This document shows, one piece after another, positions 52,196-61,716 of a stretch of DNA of 64,000 bases. A program made the position numbers and the translations under genes. This DNA is from an uncultured Flavobacteriaceae bacterium (GTDB lineage Bacteria; Bacteroidota; Bacteroidia; Flavobacteriales; Flavobacteriaceae). The DNA is taken from assembly GCA_947504035.1 (NCBI GenBank), contig CANNGA010000010.1:62001-126000 (forward strand), written 5' to 3'. The stretch's first letter is position 1. Every line of letters starts with the position of its first letter. The notes under the pieces are model-generated. The model saw nothing but the letters and a program-made list of their open reading frames with translations, was not told the DNA's origin and ran no database searches.

Positions 52196-53203
52196 CTAAC
52201 AGAAGAAAATATAATCTTTAAAAGGCAGGAGTTGTAATTGATTTAGATAGGTTCTAATTTCTTGTTGGGCGGCTTTATTAGCAACGGTGATGAGACTTTG
52301 CGGATTCTTAATGTCTGCCAAGGCTTCAAAATTTAACAAACGTTTGCCGTAAATAGATTTTCCAATTTTATTAGGGTTGTCGCAAATCCATTCAAAAGGC
52401 ACCTCTCGGTCTAAAAATAATTGCGCCATGAGTTTGCCTTTAGTACCTGCCCCCCAAACGACTAGGTTTTTATCAAGATTGTAATCAATGTCTAAAAAGT
52501 GCTGTACTTTAAGAGTTGTAAAGTGGTTTTGCGCGTAATGCACGTGTGTTCTAGAGGTGCGTGTACTGTAATCACGCCATTTATGAATAACCTCCGAACA
52601 GGGAATACAGGTGTATCCATGTTTGTAAAACCTAAAGGTTAAATCATAATCTTCGGGGTACACATGGGGTTGAAATGCACCACAACGGTCTAAATCCTCG
52701 CGATGAAGCATCCAACAAGGAGAGGGTATTACACATTCTTTGTAAATTTCACTGTAATTCGTACCTTTTTGTGTGAGTGCGTTTAGCCAAAGTTCGTAAC
52801 TTTTATAACCAGGCCCTACACCATTAGCATTAAAATACGAGACCCCTCCTACGGCAACATGGCGTTTGCCATAAGTTTCTAATTGATGCACCAATACCTC
52901 TAACTTATTAATGGTCATGATATCATCACTATCCATACGCGTAATAAGTGCTCCTGTACTGTGCTTGTAAGCGACTTGTAAAGCGTTAATTATACCGCTT
53001 CCTTCATTGTTTAAAAGGTGTATTCTAGAATCGGTTTTGGCAAAAGCAGCGACCAAAGCAGCACTGTTATCAGTCGAATGGTCGTCTACAATTAACAATT
53101 CCCAATGGGTATGGGTTTGCGCTTGTATCGACAAGATACAAGCTTCTAAAAATGCAGCTGTATTTTTAAAGGGGGTGAGTATACTTACAAGTGGTTTTTG
53201 CAT
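52196..53203 (-). CDS. Family 2 glycosyltransferase with C-terminal nucleotide-binding-like domain
   Basis: This 335-residue protein has a GT2 domain in its first 215 or so residues: VSILTPFKNT, LLIVDDHSTDNSA, and the metal-binding R-M-D-S-D-D at 89-94, then CVIPSPCWMLHREDL and EDYDLTFRF. From about residue 246 a second module starts with VVWGAGTKGKL (Gly-rich loop at 251-257) and continues with FEWICDNPNKIG. This looks like the N-terminal Rossmann domain of PglD-like sugar-modifying proteins. Such combination suggests transfer of a modified or nucleotide-linked sugar. No other polysaccharide genes are adjacent. It starts the minus-strand run. Confidence 0.88.
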   Translation of the reverse strand: MQKPLVSILTPFKNTAAFLEACILSIQAQTHTHWELLIVDDHSTDNSAALVAAFAKTDSRIHLLNNEGSGIINALQVAYKHSTGALITRMDSDDIMTINKLEVLVHQLETYGKRHVAVGGVSYFNANGVGPGYKSYELWLNALTQKGTNYSEIYKECVIPSPCWMLHREDLDRCGAFQPHVYPEDYDLTFRFYKHGYTCIPCSEVIHKWRDYSTRTSRTHVHYAQNHFTTLKVQHFLDIDYNLDKNLVVWGAGTKGKLMAQLFLDREVPFEWICDNPNKIGKSIYGKRLLNFEALADIKNPQSLITVANKAAQQEIRTYLNQLQLLPFKDYIFFC

Positions 53204-53232
53204 AGGCGAATATAGTATCTTTTAACAAAACC

Positions 53233-53267
53233 TTGTGAAAACATCGTGAAACATAATCTTATTTTTG
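53233..53267 (+). promoter_or_regulatory. Candidate promoter of the M61 peptidase gene
   Basis: A -7 box TATTTTTG at 53260-53267 fits TAnnTTTG, and a TTG lies at 53233-53235 with a 24-base spacer, one base longer than the usual flavobacterial range. The -7 box ends 26 bases before the M61 start codon. The pattern is AT-rich, so chance is possible. Confidence 0.4.
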
Positions 53268-53293
53268 ATCGATTATAATTTAAAATTTTACAG

Positions 53294-55186
53294 ATGATTA
53301 CTAGAGTTTTTGCAATATTAGCCCTAAGTGCAACAGTATTAGGTTGTAGTGCGGGAAAACATAAGGCGAACGATCTTGCTGTGGCCGTACCTATTAATGC
53401 GCATTTAGATTTGTCTCATGTGACGGCAGATAGAGTACCAGTAACCATAGACCCAGGGCGTTTTACAAAAAATCAAGTTACATACAGATTACCAAGAGTG
53501 GTACAAGGCACTTATGCCGTGAGTGATTTTGGGAAATATGTAGAAAACTTTAAGGCCTTAGATGGCCAAGGTAATACGTTGAAGACAACACATCCAGACG
53601 TCAATACTTGGGTGATAGAAAATGCTAAGCAATTAGATAAAATTACTTATGAAGTTAATGATACTTACGATATTGAAGTTACTGGAGGTATAGGAGGCGA
53701 ACAGCCTTTTTCGCCATCAGGAACCAATATAGAAGCCGAAAATTTTGTTTTAAACCTCCATGGTTTTGTAGGCTATTTTGATGCGTTAAAGACTAACCAG
53801 TACCGCTTAGAGGTTACAGCTCCAAAAGATTTTACCCGTACATCGGCATTACAAAAGGTGGCGTCTAAAACAAGTGCATCGGGAGCTCACATCACAACCA
53901 GTTATGTAGCGCCTAGATATTTTGATATTACAGATAATCCCATGATGTATGGTAATCTTGATGTTGAAGAGTTTCTTGTGGGCGATATTAAAATTGTATT
54001 AAGTGTATATTCTCCTAATAAAGTCCATACAGCAGCCTCATTAAAAGCAACAATTTTTAAGATGATGCAAGCGCAGAAAGCGTATCTAGGTGCTGTAAAT
54101 ACAACACCGCGTTATGATATTTACTTGTATTTGTCTGAAGGTAAAGACGATTCTCCAAAAGGATTTGGTGCTTTAGAACACCACACCTCTACAGTGGTGG
54201 TTTTACCAGAATCTAGTGATGCCGAAGCTTTAGCACGTAGTATGACAGATGTGGTATCTCATGAGTTTTTTCATATTGTAACCCCATTGAGTGTACATTC
54301 TGAAGACGTGCATTACTTTGATTATAACACGCCAACATTTTCGAAGCATTTATGGATGTATGAAGGAGTGACGGAGTATTTTGCAACGTTATTTCAAGTC
54401 GATCAAGGCTTGGTAGAGAAAGATGAATTTTACAGTAAACTTATGCAAAAAATTCAAAGCTCTAAACGTTATAATGATGCTTTGAGTTTTACTATTATGA
54501 GTGAAAACGTATTGAAAGAAGGGTATAAGGATGAGTACATTAATGTGTATTTAAAAGGTGCTCTTATCGGTATGTGTATCGATATTATTTTAAGAGAAGA
54601 GAGTGGAGGCGATCGGGGAATCTTATCTTTAATGAAAGAATTGTCTCTTAAATATGGTAAAAACAAACCTTTTGAAGATGATGCGCTAATTGCTGAAATT
54701 ACAGCGATGACCTATCCTGCTGTTGGTGAATTTTTAAATACTCATGTGGCAGGCGATTTACCTATAGATTATAATGTGTTTTTTGAAAAAGTAGGACTAG
54801 AGATCGGCATTTCAAAAGTGAAAACAAATTATATTATTATGAATGGGGCACCTATTGTGAGTGCGAATCCAGAAAAAGGCACTATTTTCTTTACCGAAGC
54901 TGTTTTAGAGAATAGCTTTTGGGCAGAGCAAGGTGTGCAGCCTAAAGATGTTATAAAAACAATAAATGGAGAAGCACTAACCTTATTAAATGCCAACCAA
55001 ATATTGCAAAATGTATTTCAATGGACACCTGGTAAAGCTATATCTGTTGTTTTAGATAGAAATGGGCAAGATATAACGCTAAAAACAACAACAACACAAC
55101 CTTATACAACAGGCGAGGGGCTGGTGGAAAAAGCAGATGCTATAGCAGCGCAAATTGCTTTGCGTAAGGCATGGATTAAGCATTAA
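53294..55186 (+). CDS. M61-family glycyl aminopeptidase-like lipoprotein with PDZ domain
   Basis: This 630-residue protein has a lipoprotein signal (L-G-C, Cys18) and the M61 architecture. An N-terminal beta domain comes first, then the gluzincin catalytic domain with H-E-F-F-H at residues 323-327 and the Glu in MYEGVTEYFATLF. The C-terminal PDZ-like domain contains IKTINGEALTLLNANQIL. M61 enzymes release N-terminal Gly or Ala from peptides; the preference here is not known. It stands alone on the plus strand, divergent from the glycosyltransferase gene, and ends at a bidirectional-looking terminator shared with trmD. Confidence 0.92.
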   Translation: MITRVFAILALSATVLGCSAGKHKANDLAVAVPINAHLDLSHVTADRVPVTIDPGRFTKNQVTYRLPRVVQGTYAVSDFGKYVENFKALDGQGNTLKTTHPDVNTWVIENAKQLDKITYEVNDTYDIEVTGGIGGEQPFSPSGTNIEAENFVLNLHGFVGYFDALKTNQYRLEVTAPKDFTRTSALQKVASKTSASGAHITTSYVAPRYFDITDNPMMYGNLDVEEFLVGDIKIVLSVYSPNKVHTAASLKATIFKMMQAQKAYLGAVNTTPRYDIYLYLSEGKDDSPKGFGALEHHTSTVVVLPESSDAEALARSMTDVVSHEFFHIVTPLSVHSEDVHYFDYNTPTFSKHLWMYEGVTEYFATLFQVDQGLVEKDEFYSKLMQKIQSSKRYNDALSFTIMSENVLKEGYKDEYINVYLKGALIGMCIDIILREESGGDRGILSLMKELSLKYGKNKPFEDDALIAEITAMTYPAVGEFLNTHVAGDLPIDYNVFFEKVGLEIGISKVKTNYIIMNGAPIVSANPEKGTIFFTEAVLENSFWAEQGVQPKDVIKTINGEALTLLNANQILQNVFQWTPGKAISVVLDRNGQDITLKTTTTQPYTTGEGLVEKADAIAAQIALRKAWIKH

Positions 55187-55218
55187 ATTTTGATATACTA
55201 AACGGTGGTAAAACATAG

Positions 55219-55262
55219 AAAAAGCGTCTATATGTTATTCAACATGTAGACGCTTTTTTTAG
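55219..55262. terminator. Intrinsic terminator between M61 peptidase and trmD
   Basis: An 18-bp stem (55219-55236 with 55241-55258, one wobble pair) with a 4-base loop ATTC is flanked by A and T runs on both sides. It would end plus-strand transcription of the M61 gene and minus-strand transcription of trmD. Confidence 0.9.
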
Positions 55263-55288
55263 AGTATATGCAAGCGGTGTATAAGACG

Positions 55289-55975
55289 CTAATGCTCATC
55301 ATCGCCTAATAAATCAGGACGTCTCTCTTTAGTTCTTAAATACGCTTGTTCTTCACGCCAAGTTTCAATTTTGGGAAGATTCCCGCTAAATAAAAGTTCT
55401 GGGACTTTCCAGCCTTTATAGTCTCTAGGTTTGGTATAAATAGGTGGGGCTAATAAGTTATCCTGAAAAGAATCGGTTAGCGCAGAGGTTTCATTGCCTA
55501 AAACACCAGGGATTAAACGTATTACGGCATCGCATAGCACTGCGGCAGCAAGTTCTCCACCAGATAACACAAAATCGCCTATGGAAATTTCTCGGGTGAT
55601 TAAATGATCGCGTACCCGTTGGTCTACACCTTTATAATGCCCACACAACACAATAATATTTTCTTTAAGAGACAGCTGGTTTGCAATACCTTGGTTTAGA
55701 GTACTGCCATCGGGAGTCATGTAAATCACTTCATCGTAATCCCGTTCTGCTTTTAAAGCAGAAATACATTTGTCAATAGGCTCAACCATCATAACCATAC
55801 CAGCACCGCCTCCAAATTGCGTGTCATCTATAGACTTATAATTGTCTGAAGTATAATCTCTAAGGTTATGGAAATGAATTTCTACTAATTTAGCATCAAT
55901 AGCTCGTTTTAAAATTGAAGCTTCGAAAGGACTTCGTAATAATTCGGGTAATACTGTGATAATATCTATACGCAT
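55289..55975 (-). CDS. trmD: tRNA (guanine-N1)-methyltransferase
   Basis: TrmD methylates G37 next to the anticodon, preventing frameshifting. This 228-residue SPOUT methyltransferase shows [14 protein letters not shown], the knot region [17 protein letters not shown] and [16 protein letters not shown], then [12 protein letters not shown]. Length is normal. The gene is transcribed alone on the minus strand. Its usual partner genes (rpsP, rimM, rplS) are not here, which is common in Bacteroidota. Confidence 0.95.
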   Translation of the reverse strand: MRIDIITVLPELLRSPFEASILKRAIDAKLVEIHFHNLRDYTSDNYKSIDDTQFGGGAGMVMMVEPIDKCISALKAERDYDEVIYMTPDGSTLNQGIANQLSLKENIIVLCGHYKGVDQRVRDHLITREISIGDFVLSGGELAAAVLCDAVIRLIPGVLGNETSALTDSFQDNLLAPPIYTKPRDYKGWKVPELLFSGNLPKIETWREEQAYLRTKERRPDLLGDDEH

Positions 55976-56157
55976 GAGTGGTCTAATCTGTAGCGCAAAG
56001 ATAAATTACCATTTTAACTTAGATATTATTTTGAGACATTAAAATACAAGGAATCGTAATCTTCTAAGCTTATAAATCACATTTTAACCCAGATTATACC
56101 TTGTAATATCCTTATGAGGAGGTTAAGCTCGGCCTCCAAATGTAAAGCTATACATTA

Positions 56158-56181
56158 AAAGCCCCTATCTCTAGAGGCTTT
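56158..56181 (-). terminator. Probable terminator after aroE
   Basis: A 9-bp stem (56158-56166 and 56173-56181, one mismatch) with a 6-base loop lies 76 bases downstream of the aroE stop on the minus strand. The 281-base gap between aroE and trmD (55976-56256) holds this and nothing else I can name. Confidence 0.65.
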
Positions 56182-56256
56182 AGTGTGTATAGTATATGCT
56201 TACGAGCTGTTTAAATGGTATTTTAACAGCGGAAAGCGCTTTAGTGCATCTCTACT

Positions 56257-57000
56257 TTAAGTCGTAATATTCCATATCGACCATGCTTTTTCAGCTTGTA
56301 ATTTCAACATCTTTAAACCGTTTATAGTCGTAGCACCGTTTAATCGCCCTTGTCTAAGAAATTTTGTTTCTTCAGGATTGTAGATCAAATCAAATAGAAT
56401 GTGTCGGTCTGTAACCGCATCGTATGGAATGTTAGGGCAGTCTTCAACGTTTGGAAATGTCCCTAAAGGGGTACAGTTAACTATAATTTGATGTGCAGCG
56501 ATAATTTCAGGGTTTAAGTCTTCATAAGTATATGTAACGTGTTTAGAAGCTGTTCGAGACACATAGTTACAGGCAATTCCCTTTTGTTCTAAAGTGTAAA
56601 TAACAGCTTTACTGGCACCTCCTGTTCCTAAGATTAACGCTTTTTTATGACGTTTTTTAAGATAAGGTTTTAGTGATTTTATAAAGCCATAGCAATCAGT
56701 ATTATAGCCTACTAACTTCCCTTTTTTAGTTATTTTAATGGTGTTTACTGCACCAATAGCTTTTGCTTTCTTATTTAGTTTATCCAAATAAGGAATCACG
56801 TCTTGTTTATAAGGAATGGTAACGTTAAGCCCTTTAAGGCCTTCGGTTGTTTCGATAATATTTGGAAACTGTTCGATGCTTTCAATATCAAAGTTATCGT
56901 AAGTTACCGTATGGATGTCTTCTGATTCAAATTTTGTTTTAAAATAACTTTTAGAGAACGAGTATGAAATTTTGCGTCCTAATAGTCCTAATTTATGCAT
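56257..57000 (-). CDS. aroE: Shikimate dehydrogenase
   Basis: AroE reduces 3-dehydroshikimate to shikimate with NADPH in aromatic amino-acid biosynthesis. Motifs are the N-terminal LGRKISYSFSKSYF, catalytic Lys in NVTIPYKQDV, GAVNTI, NTDCYGF with the catalytic Asp, and the NADP loop ILGTGGASKAVIYTL, then NCTPLGTFPN. At 247 residues it is of the compact bacteroidotal type. Its start codon overlaps the end of a DUF368 gene by 8 bases, so it is translated from the same transcript. Confidence 0.95.
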   Translation of the reverse strand: MHKLGLLGRKISYSFSKSYFKTKFESEDIHTVTYDNFDIESIEQFPNIIETTEGLKGLNVTIPYKQDVIPYLDKLNKKAKAIGAVNTIKITKKGKLVGYNTDCYGFIKSLKPYLKKRHKKALILGTGGASKAVIYTLEQKGIACNYVSRTASKHVTYTYEDLNPEIIAAHQIIVNCTPLGTFPNVEDCPNIPYDAVTDRHILFDLIYNPEETKFLRQGRLNGATTINGLKMLKLQAEKAWSIWNITT

Positions 57001-58009
57001 GTTTTTTTTGATTTTTACCGTACAATTCTAATCCCAAAACAATGGCAAAACCAAGTATAACAAGACCTATGGCGTAACAGGTTTCTAAACTTAATTCTGG
57101 GATATAGCGTTGGTAGTTTTTTATTATTTTTTTACCAGCAGAGTCAAGCAGTAAGCGTCCATTATCTTGATATTTATAGAGTGTTTCTTTCCAAGGCCAA
57201 ACAACGCCAAGAGAACCTGTTATAAAACCGATAATAACTGCTACAGTGGTATTTTTGTAATGTTTTAAAATATAGCTTAGGGCATGAGAAAATGTTACCA
57301 ATCCAGTGATGGAACCTATTGTAAAAATGGCTAATATGGATAACATTCTAAGGCGTTCTGGCGAAGTTATAAGGTCGTAATTTCCCGTAAAAAGGTTTGC
57401 AAAAGTATCGTATAGAGCATTAACGGCATCGACTAATAGCAAGACATAATTTCCTAAGAGAATTAAAATAAAAGAACCCGAAAACCCAGGAAGTGTCATG
57501 CCTGATACGCTAATAATCCCACAAAAAAAGACAAAGACCAAGTGGTCATTTTCTTTAGCAGGACTTAAAAAACTAACACTTAATCCTACCAGAGTACTAA
57601 GTAGAAGTGCAACAACTGTTGTGCGGGACCAATCGTTAAAATCTTTGGCCATGTAGTAAATCGACCCTAAAATCATTCCAAAAAACACACTCCACACATA
57701 AAGCTCGTAATGTAGAATAAAATAATCCAGAAGTTTAGAAACACTAAAGAAACTAATGAGCATTCCTAAAAATAGAAGGCTTAAAAACGATCCGTTTATA
57801 TATTTAAAAAAGCTTTTAAAATGCCCTGTAAATAGCAATTTAAAAGCGTTGCGATTTACTTTTTTTAAAGAATAGAGGAATTCTTCGTAAAATCCAGCAA
57901 CAAATGCAACAACACCTCCAGAAACCCCAGGTACTTTATTGGCAGCACCCATGGCAAGTCCTTTTAGGACAAGGAATAATTTCTCTTTGAAGGTTCTCGT
58001 GTTTTCCAT
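56993..58009 (-). CDS. DUF368 family polyprenyl-phosphate transporter-like protein, copy 1
   Basis: This 338-residue integral membrane protein belongs to DUF368, a family shown in other bacteria (PopT) to recycle undecaprenyl phosphate across the inner membrane. The two inverted-repeat signatures are GAANKVPGVSGGVVAFVAG and GMTLPGFSGSFILILLGN. About eight hydrophobic helices are visible. It begins 2 bases after the upstream DUF368 paralogue and overlaps aroE by 8 bases. The transport role is taken from the family; nothing here shows substrate choice. Confidence 0.9.
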   Translation of the reverse strand: MENTRTFKEKLFLVLKGLAMGAANKVPGVSGGVVAFVAGFYEEFLYSLKKVNRNAFKLLFTGHFKSFFKYINGSFLSLLFLGMLISFFSVSKLLDYFILHYELYVWSVFFGMILGSIYYMAKDFNDWSRTTVVALLLSTLVGLSVSFLSPAKENDHLVFVFFCGIISVSGMTLPGFSGSFILILLGNYVLLLVDAVNALYDTFANLFTGNYDLITSPERLRMLSILAIFTIGSITGLVTFSHALSYILKHYKNTTVAVIIGFITGSLGVVWPWKETLYKYQDNGRLLLDSAGKKIIKNYQRYIPELSLETCYAIGLVILGFAIVLGLELYGKNQKKHA

Positions 58010-58011
58010 TA

Positions 58012-58962
58012 TTATTTTTTTTGTCCTATTTTTTCAAGACTAAAAATAGTGAGAAAACCAAGTAGCATTAAAAGAATAGCATAGACTAATTTACTGTCAC
58101 CGTTAAAAGTTAAAGGTGATATGCTTTCTTGTAATAGCGGCGAAGTAATACCTTTAGAATTGGTATACCAAGATAGTGTTTTTTTCCAAGGCCAAACCTT
58201 ATTTAAAGAACCAAAAATAAATCCTGTTAACAGCGCCAACGTGATGTTATGGTAGTTTTTAAATAGCCATTTTAAGACATGGCTAAAACTTAGTAAACCT
58301 ACTAATGCCCCTAAGGCAAATACGATTATTTTTTTTAGATCGGCATCATGAATAGCATCACTTAAGGTTTTGTAAGCTCCTAATATAATTAATATAAAAG
58401 AGCCCGATATACCAGGTAATATCATAGCGCATATGGCTATGGCACCTGCAATGAATAAAAAATAATCACTGGCATTGTTTTCCATTGAAGGTAGGGTTGA
58501 TATAAAGTAAGCACTTAAGGTACCAATACCCAGTGCAATGCATGTGCTTAGATTCCATTTGGTGATTTGTTTGCCTACAAAGTAGATACTGGCTATAATA
58601 AGACCAAAAAAGAAAGACCAAATAAGAATAGGGTGGTATTCTAAAAGGTATTTGGCTAGCTTCATAAAAGAAATAAAACTTATCAAAATGCCTGAAAATA
58701 ATGCCACTACAAAATTAGCATTAGCAGCTTTCCAAAAGGCAACAATACCTTCTTGAAATAAGGTTTTTATTAATTTGAAATTAATGTTACTTATTGTGGC
58801 TATAAGTTCTTCATAAATTCCAGAGATAAAAGCTATAGTTCCTCCCGAAACACCAGGCACGGCATCGGCTGCCCCCATGGCTACACCTTTTAAAGCTATA
58901 ATAAGATAATCGATTAATCGTCGTTGCATACGTTTTCTGTTTAGTACGCCAAAGGTATGCAT
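58012..58962 (-). CDS. DUF368 family polyprenyl-phosphate transporter-like protein, copy 2
   Basis: This is a paralogue of the neighbouring DUF368 protein. Signatures are GAADAVPGVSGGTIAFISG and AMILPGISGSFILIILGAY, with a central tryptophan-rich segment ILIWSFFFGLI. The frame starts at 58962, but the ATG at 58927-58929 (MQRRLIDYLIIALKG) gives a start closer to copy 1 and is equally plausible. It lies 12 bases after the TPR gene, 2 bases before copy 1. Tandem pairs of DUF368 may form a heteromeric carrier or divide substrates; this is inference. Confidence 0.9.
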   Translation of the reverse strand: MHTFGVLNRKRMQRRLIDYLIIALKGVAMGAADAVPGVSGGTIAFISGIYEELIATISNINFKLIKTLFQEGIVAFWKAANANFVVALFSGILISFISFMKLAKYLLEYHPILIWSFFFGLIIASIYFVGKQITKWNLSTCIALGIGTLSAYFISTLPSMENNASDYFLFIAGAIAICAMILPGISGSFILIILGAYKTLSDAIHDADLKKIIVFALGALVGLLSFSHVLKWLFKNYHNITLALLTGFIFGSLNKVWPWKKTLSWYTNSKGITSPLLQESISPLTFNGDSKLVYAILLMLLGFLTIFSLEKIGQKK

Positions 58963-58974
58963 TTTGAAGGTAAT

Positions 58975-60375
58975 TTACGACTTCGTTTTTAGCAGTGCTT
59001 TTATCTGGTGATTGTGTATCAAATCAGGAAAAAGTTCATCTAAAATAAAGCTGTAATCTTTATTAGATTTTAAGCCATTTTTAATGTGAAATGTGCCTTT
59101 ATCCTTTTCTAATAGGGAATAGTAAAGGCCGCCTAAACGGTACTCAATTTCAGCGTTTTCTGGGTAGAATTCTAAAGCCTGTTCAAAGTTGAAAATAGCC
59201 GCTTGTCTTTCGCCTATTTTCAATAGTAAATCGCCTCTAGCAATCCATGTGTCAAGTTCAAAATTACCCAACTCTAAAGCTTTTTTATAGCCGCGTTCTG
59301 CTTCTTCATATAAATTTAAACGTTGATTTATTTGCGCATAAAGCTTCCAATAATTCACGTTTTCGGTATCTATGTTAAGCGCTTTATTGATGTAATAAAG
59401 TGCTTTTTGATAGTTTTTATTCTTGTAGTAAAATTTAGTAATAGCCGTCCAACCTTTATCTAGTAAAGGGTCCTCATGTACCGTTTTATAGTAGTATTGA
59501 ATGGCGAGCTCTTTATTGCCTAATTTTTCATAACAACTGCCTATACGCAGGAGTGCAAACGAGGTGGGGTCGTCTAACTTTAAAGTCACGCTATAACTTT
59601 CAATAGCTTCGTTGTATTCACCTTGTTTTTCGAGGACTTTACCACGTTCTAAATAAGCGCCTACAAATCTATCGTCGGATATAATAGCAAAATCAAAAGC
59701 GGCTAGGGCTTTTTTATTAAGATCTAACGAAATATACTGTTTGCCAAGCTGGTGCCAGGCGACTTCACAATATGGATTTTTATCTAAAAAGGCATTGAGG
59801 TATTCTATAGCTTCGTGATGCTGTTCTAAAAAATCAAAACAATAAATGATATTATAGAGAGCAGAATAGTCTTCTAAATCTTGTTCTAAGCATTTCATAA
59901 AATGAAACTTAGCATTTTCAAATTCATCTAAAAACAGGTATTCCATACCTATAAGCGAATAAATATCAACAACATCATCGGTGAGTTCTAAGGCACGTTT
60001 TAAAACGTCTATAGCTTGCTCATGGAGGTCTTGTTTAGAAAGAATATTTGCTTTTTGAATAAAGATTTCTTCGTTATGTGGCTCTAGATCGTACAACGCA
60101 TTCAACAGCGCGTTAGCCGTCTCTAAATCATTTTCGAAAATAAAGACTTCAACTCTAAATAATTTTAGATTTGTAGCTGTTGGGTGTTGTTGTAAACCCA
60201 ACTTAATAGCTTTTTTGGCTAAAGCTATTTTACCTTGATTTAAATAGTGATGAATGATGTTCTCAAACTCTTCAGAGTCAAAAAACAAAACACTGTTTGT
60301 TTTTAACATCGATTCAAACTTCGAAATAGGTAAATTAGTATTGTCGTTTTCACTAAACTCCATAAACAGGCTCAC
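58975..60375 (-). CDS. Tetratricopeptide repeat protein
   Basis: This 466-residue protein consists almost wholly of TPR units, about ten to twelve, visible from repeated patterns such as AIDVLKRALELTDD and AIQYYYKTVHEDP and AERGYKKALELGN. No signal peptide or membrane helix is seen, so it is probably cytoplasmic and protein-binding. The ATG at 60361-60363 (MEFSENDNTNLPIS) is an alternative start that omits four residues. It lies 12 bases before the DUF368 pair, an arrangement that suggests shared expression with the envelope carriers and aroE. Confidence 0.9.
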   Translation of the reverse strand: MSLFMEFSENDNTNLPISKFESMLKTNSVLFFDSEEFENIIHHYLNQGKIALAKKAIKLGLQQHPTATNLKLFRVEVFIFENDLETANALLNALYDLEPHNEEIFIQKANILSKQDLHEQAIDVLKRALELTDDVVDIYSLIGMEYLFLDEFENAKFHFMKCLEQDLEDYSALYNIIYCFDFLEQHHEAIEYLNAFLDKNPYCEVAWHQLGKQYISLDLNKKALAAFDFAIISDDRFVGAYLERGKVLEKQGEYNEAIESYSVTLKLDDPTSFALLRIGSCYEKLGNKELAIQYYYKTVHEDPLLDKGWTAITKFYYKNKNYQKALYYINKALNIDTENVNYWKLYAQINQRLNLYEEAERGYKKALELGNFELDTWIARGDLLLKIGERQAAIFNFEQALEFYPENAEIEYRLGGLYYSLLEKDKGTFHIKNGLKSNKDYSFILDELFPDLIHNHQIKALLKTKS

Positions 60376-60529
60376 ATTTACTGTTCCACTCTTGATAAAT
60401 ATAAGACGCTATTGCGCTTAAATCATCTAAAAAGTGCAATTGTTTTTAACAAAGTAATGAACAGAATGATTTGTTTTTATTAGTTTTTGGCTTTTAATAA
60501 CTTGTAACCAGCAGCTTAAAAGGCTGGAT

Positions 60530-61711
60530 TTAATGTTCAATTGTATTTAAAATAGCGATTATAATAGCACAACCTTCATGAATTTCGGCTTCTGAAAGTG
60601 TTAGAGGTGGTGTAATTCTTACGGCTTTAGGCTCGAATAACAACCAAAATAGAATAAGCCCTTTGGTTTTACTTTCTAAAACAAGATGATTTGCGATATC
60701 TGCTGAAGGCAGTATAAGGGCCAACATTAAGCCTTTACCACGTATGGATTTAATGAGGGGGTGCACCAATAATTTTCGAAATAAGGCTTCTTTCTCTAAT
60801 GTTTGTGGTATAAGTGAAGTGCTAGTGATTTCTTGTAATGTGGCCAAGGCAGATGCTGCTATAAGGGGATGCCCGCCAAAAGTGGTGATGTGTCCTAATT
60901 TGGGATTGTCTTGTAGGAGATCCATAAGTTTGGAAGACGCTGTAAAGGCTCCTATAGGTAGGCCGCCTCCAAGACCTTTGCCAGTAACAAGGATGTCGGG
61001 AACACAGTTGTAATGTTCAAAGCCAAAGAGCTTTCCTGTGCGTCCTACTCCAGGTTGAATCTCATCTAAAATTAATAAGGTGCCTGTGGCCGTACAACGG
61101 GCCCTAACGTTTTCAAGATAATTATTAGTTGGTACTATAAATCCTGCACCGCCTTGAATGGTTTCAAGAATTACACAGGCGGTTTTGGTTGTAATGCGGT
61201 CTAATTGTGCGCTAGCGTTGAACGGGATAAATGTAATATCGGGGAGTAAAGGTCGAAACGCTTGTTTGCGTTCTTCGTAGCCCATAACACTTAAAGCCCC
61301 CATAGTATTCCCGTGATAAGCGTGTTCTGCCGCGATTATTTCACTACGTCCTGTAGCGCGTCTGGCTAATTTTAAAGCTCCTTCTATAGCTTCTGTACCT
61401 GAGTTTGTTAAATAGGTTTTTTGAAGGCTGCTAGGCAGGTGTGCTGCAAGTAATTTGGTAAGTGCTACTGCGGGTTTTTGGATGTATTCTCCATAAACCA
61501 TAACATGTAGGTACTTTTCTAATTGCGCTTGTATGGCTGCATTTATTTTAGGATGATTGTGCCCTAAAGGACACGCAGATACGCCTGCTACAAAATCTAA
61601 ATAGCGGTTTTGTGCTGTATCGTAGATATAAGCGCCTTTGGCATGCGATACCTCCATAGCTAAGGGCGTAGGAGAGGTTTGCGCTTGGTATTTAAAAAAA
61701 TCGGACTTCAT
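60530..61711 (-). CDS. Class III (acetylornithine-type) aminotransferase
   Basis: This 393-residue PLP enzyme belongs to the acetylornithine/ornithine/4-aminobutyrate aminotransferase family. Motifs are YLDFVAGVSACPLGHNHP, TNSGTEAIEGALKLAR, the Asp in ILDEIQPGVGRTG and the PLP Lys in VTGKGLGGGLPIGAF, then TTFGGHPLIAASAL. Substrate choice among ornithine, acetylornithine and related amino donors is not clear, and no arginine genes are adjacent. It lies 5 bases after the OstA-like gene, so the two are co-transcribed. A 154-base gap separates it from the TPR gene. Confidence 0.92.
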   Translation of the reverse strand: MKSDFFKYQAQTSPTPLAMEVSHAKGAYIYDTAQNRYLDFVAGVSACPLGHNHPKINAAIQAQLEKYLHVMVYGEYIQKPAVALTKLLAAHLPSSLQKTYLTNSGTEAIEGALKLARRATGRSEIIAAEHAYHGNTMGALSVMGYEERKQAFRPLLPDITFIPFNASAQLDRITTKTACVILETIQGGAGFIVPTNNYLENVRARCTATGTLLILDEIQPGVGRTGKLFGFEHYNCVPDILVTGKGLGGGLPIGAFTASSKLMDLLQDNPKLGHITTFGGHPLIAASALATLQEITSTSLIPQTLEKEALFRKLLVHPLIKSIRGKGLMLALILPSADIANHLVLESKTKGLILFWLLFEPKAVRITPPLTLSEAEIHEGCAIIIAILNTIEH

Positions 61712-61716
61712 GGCCC

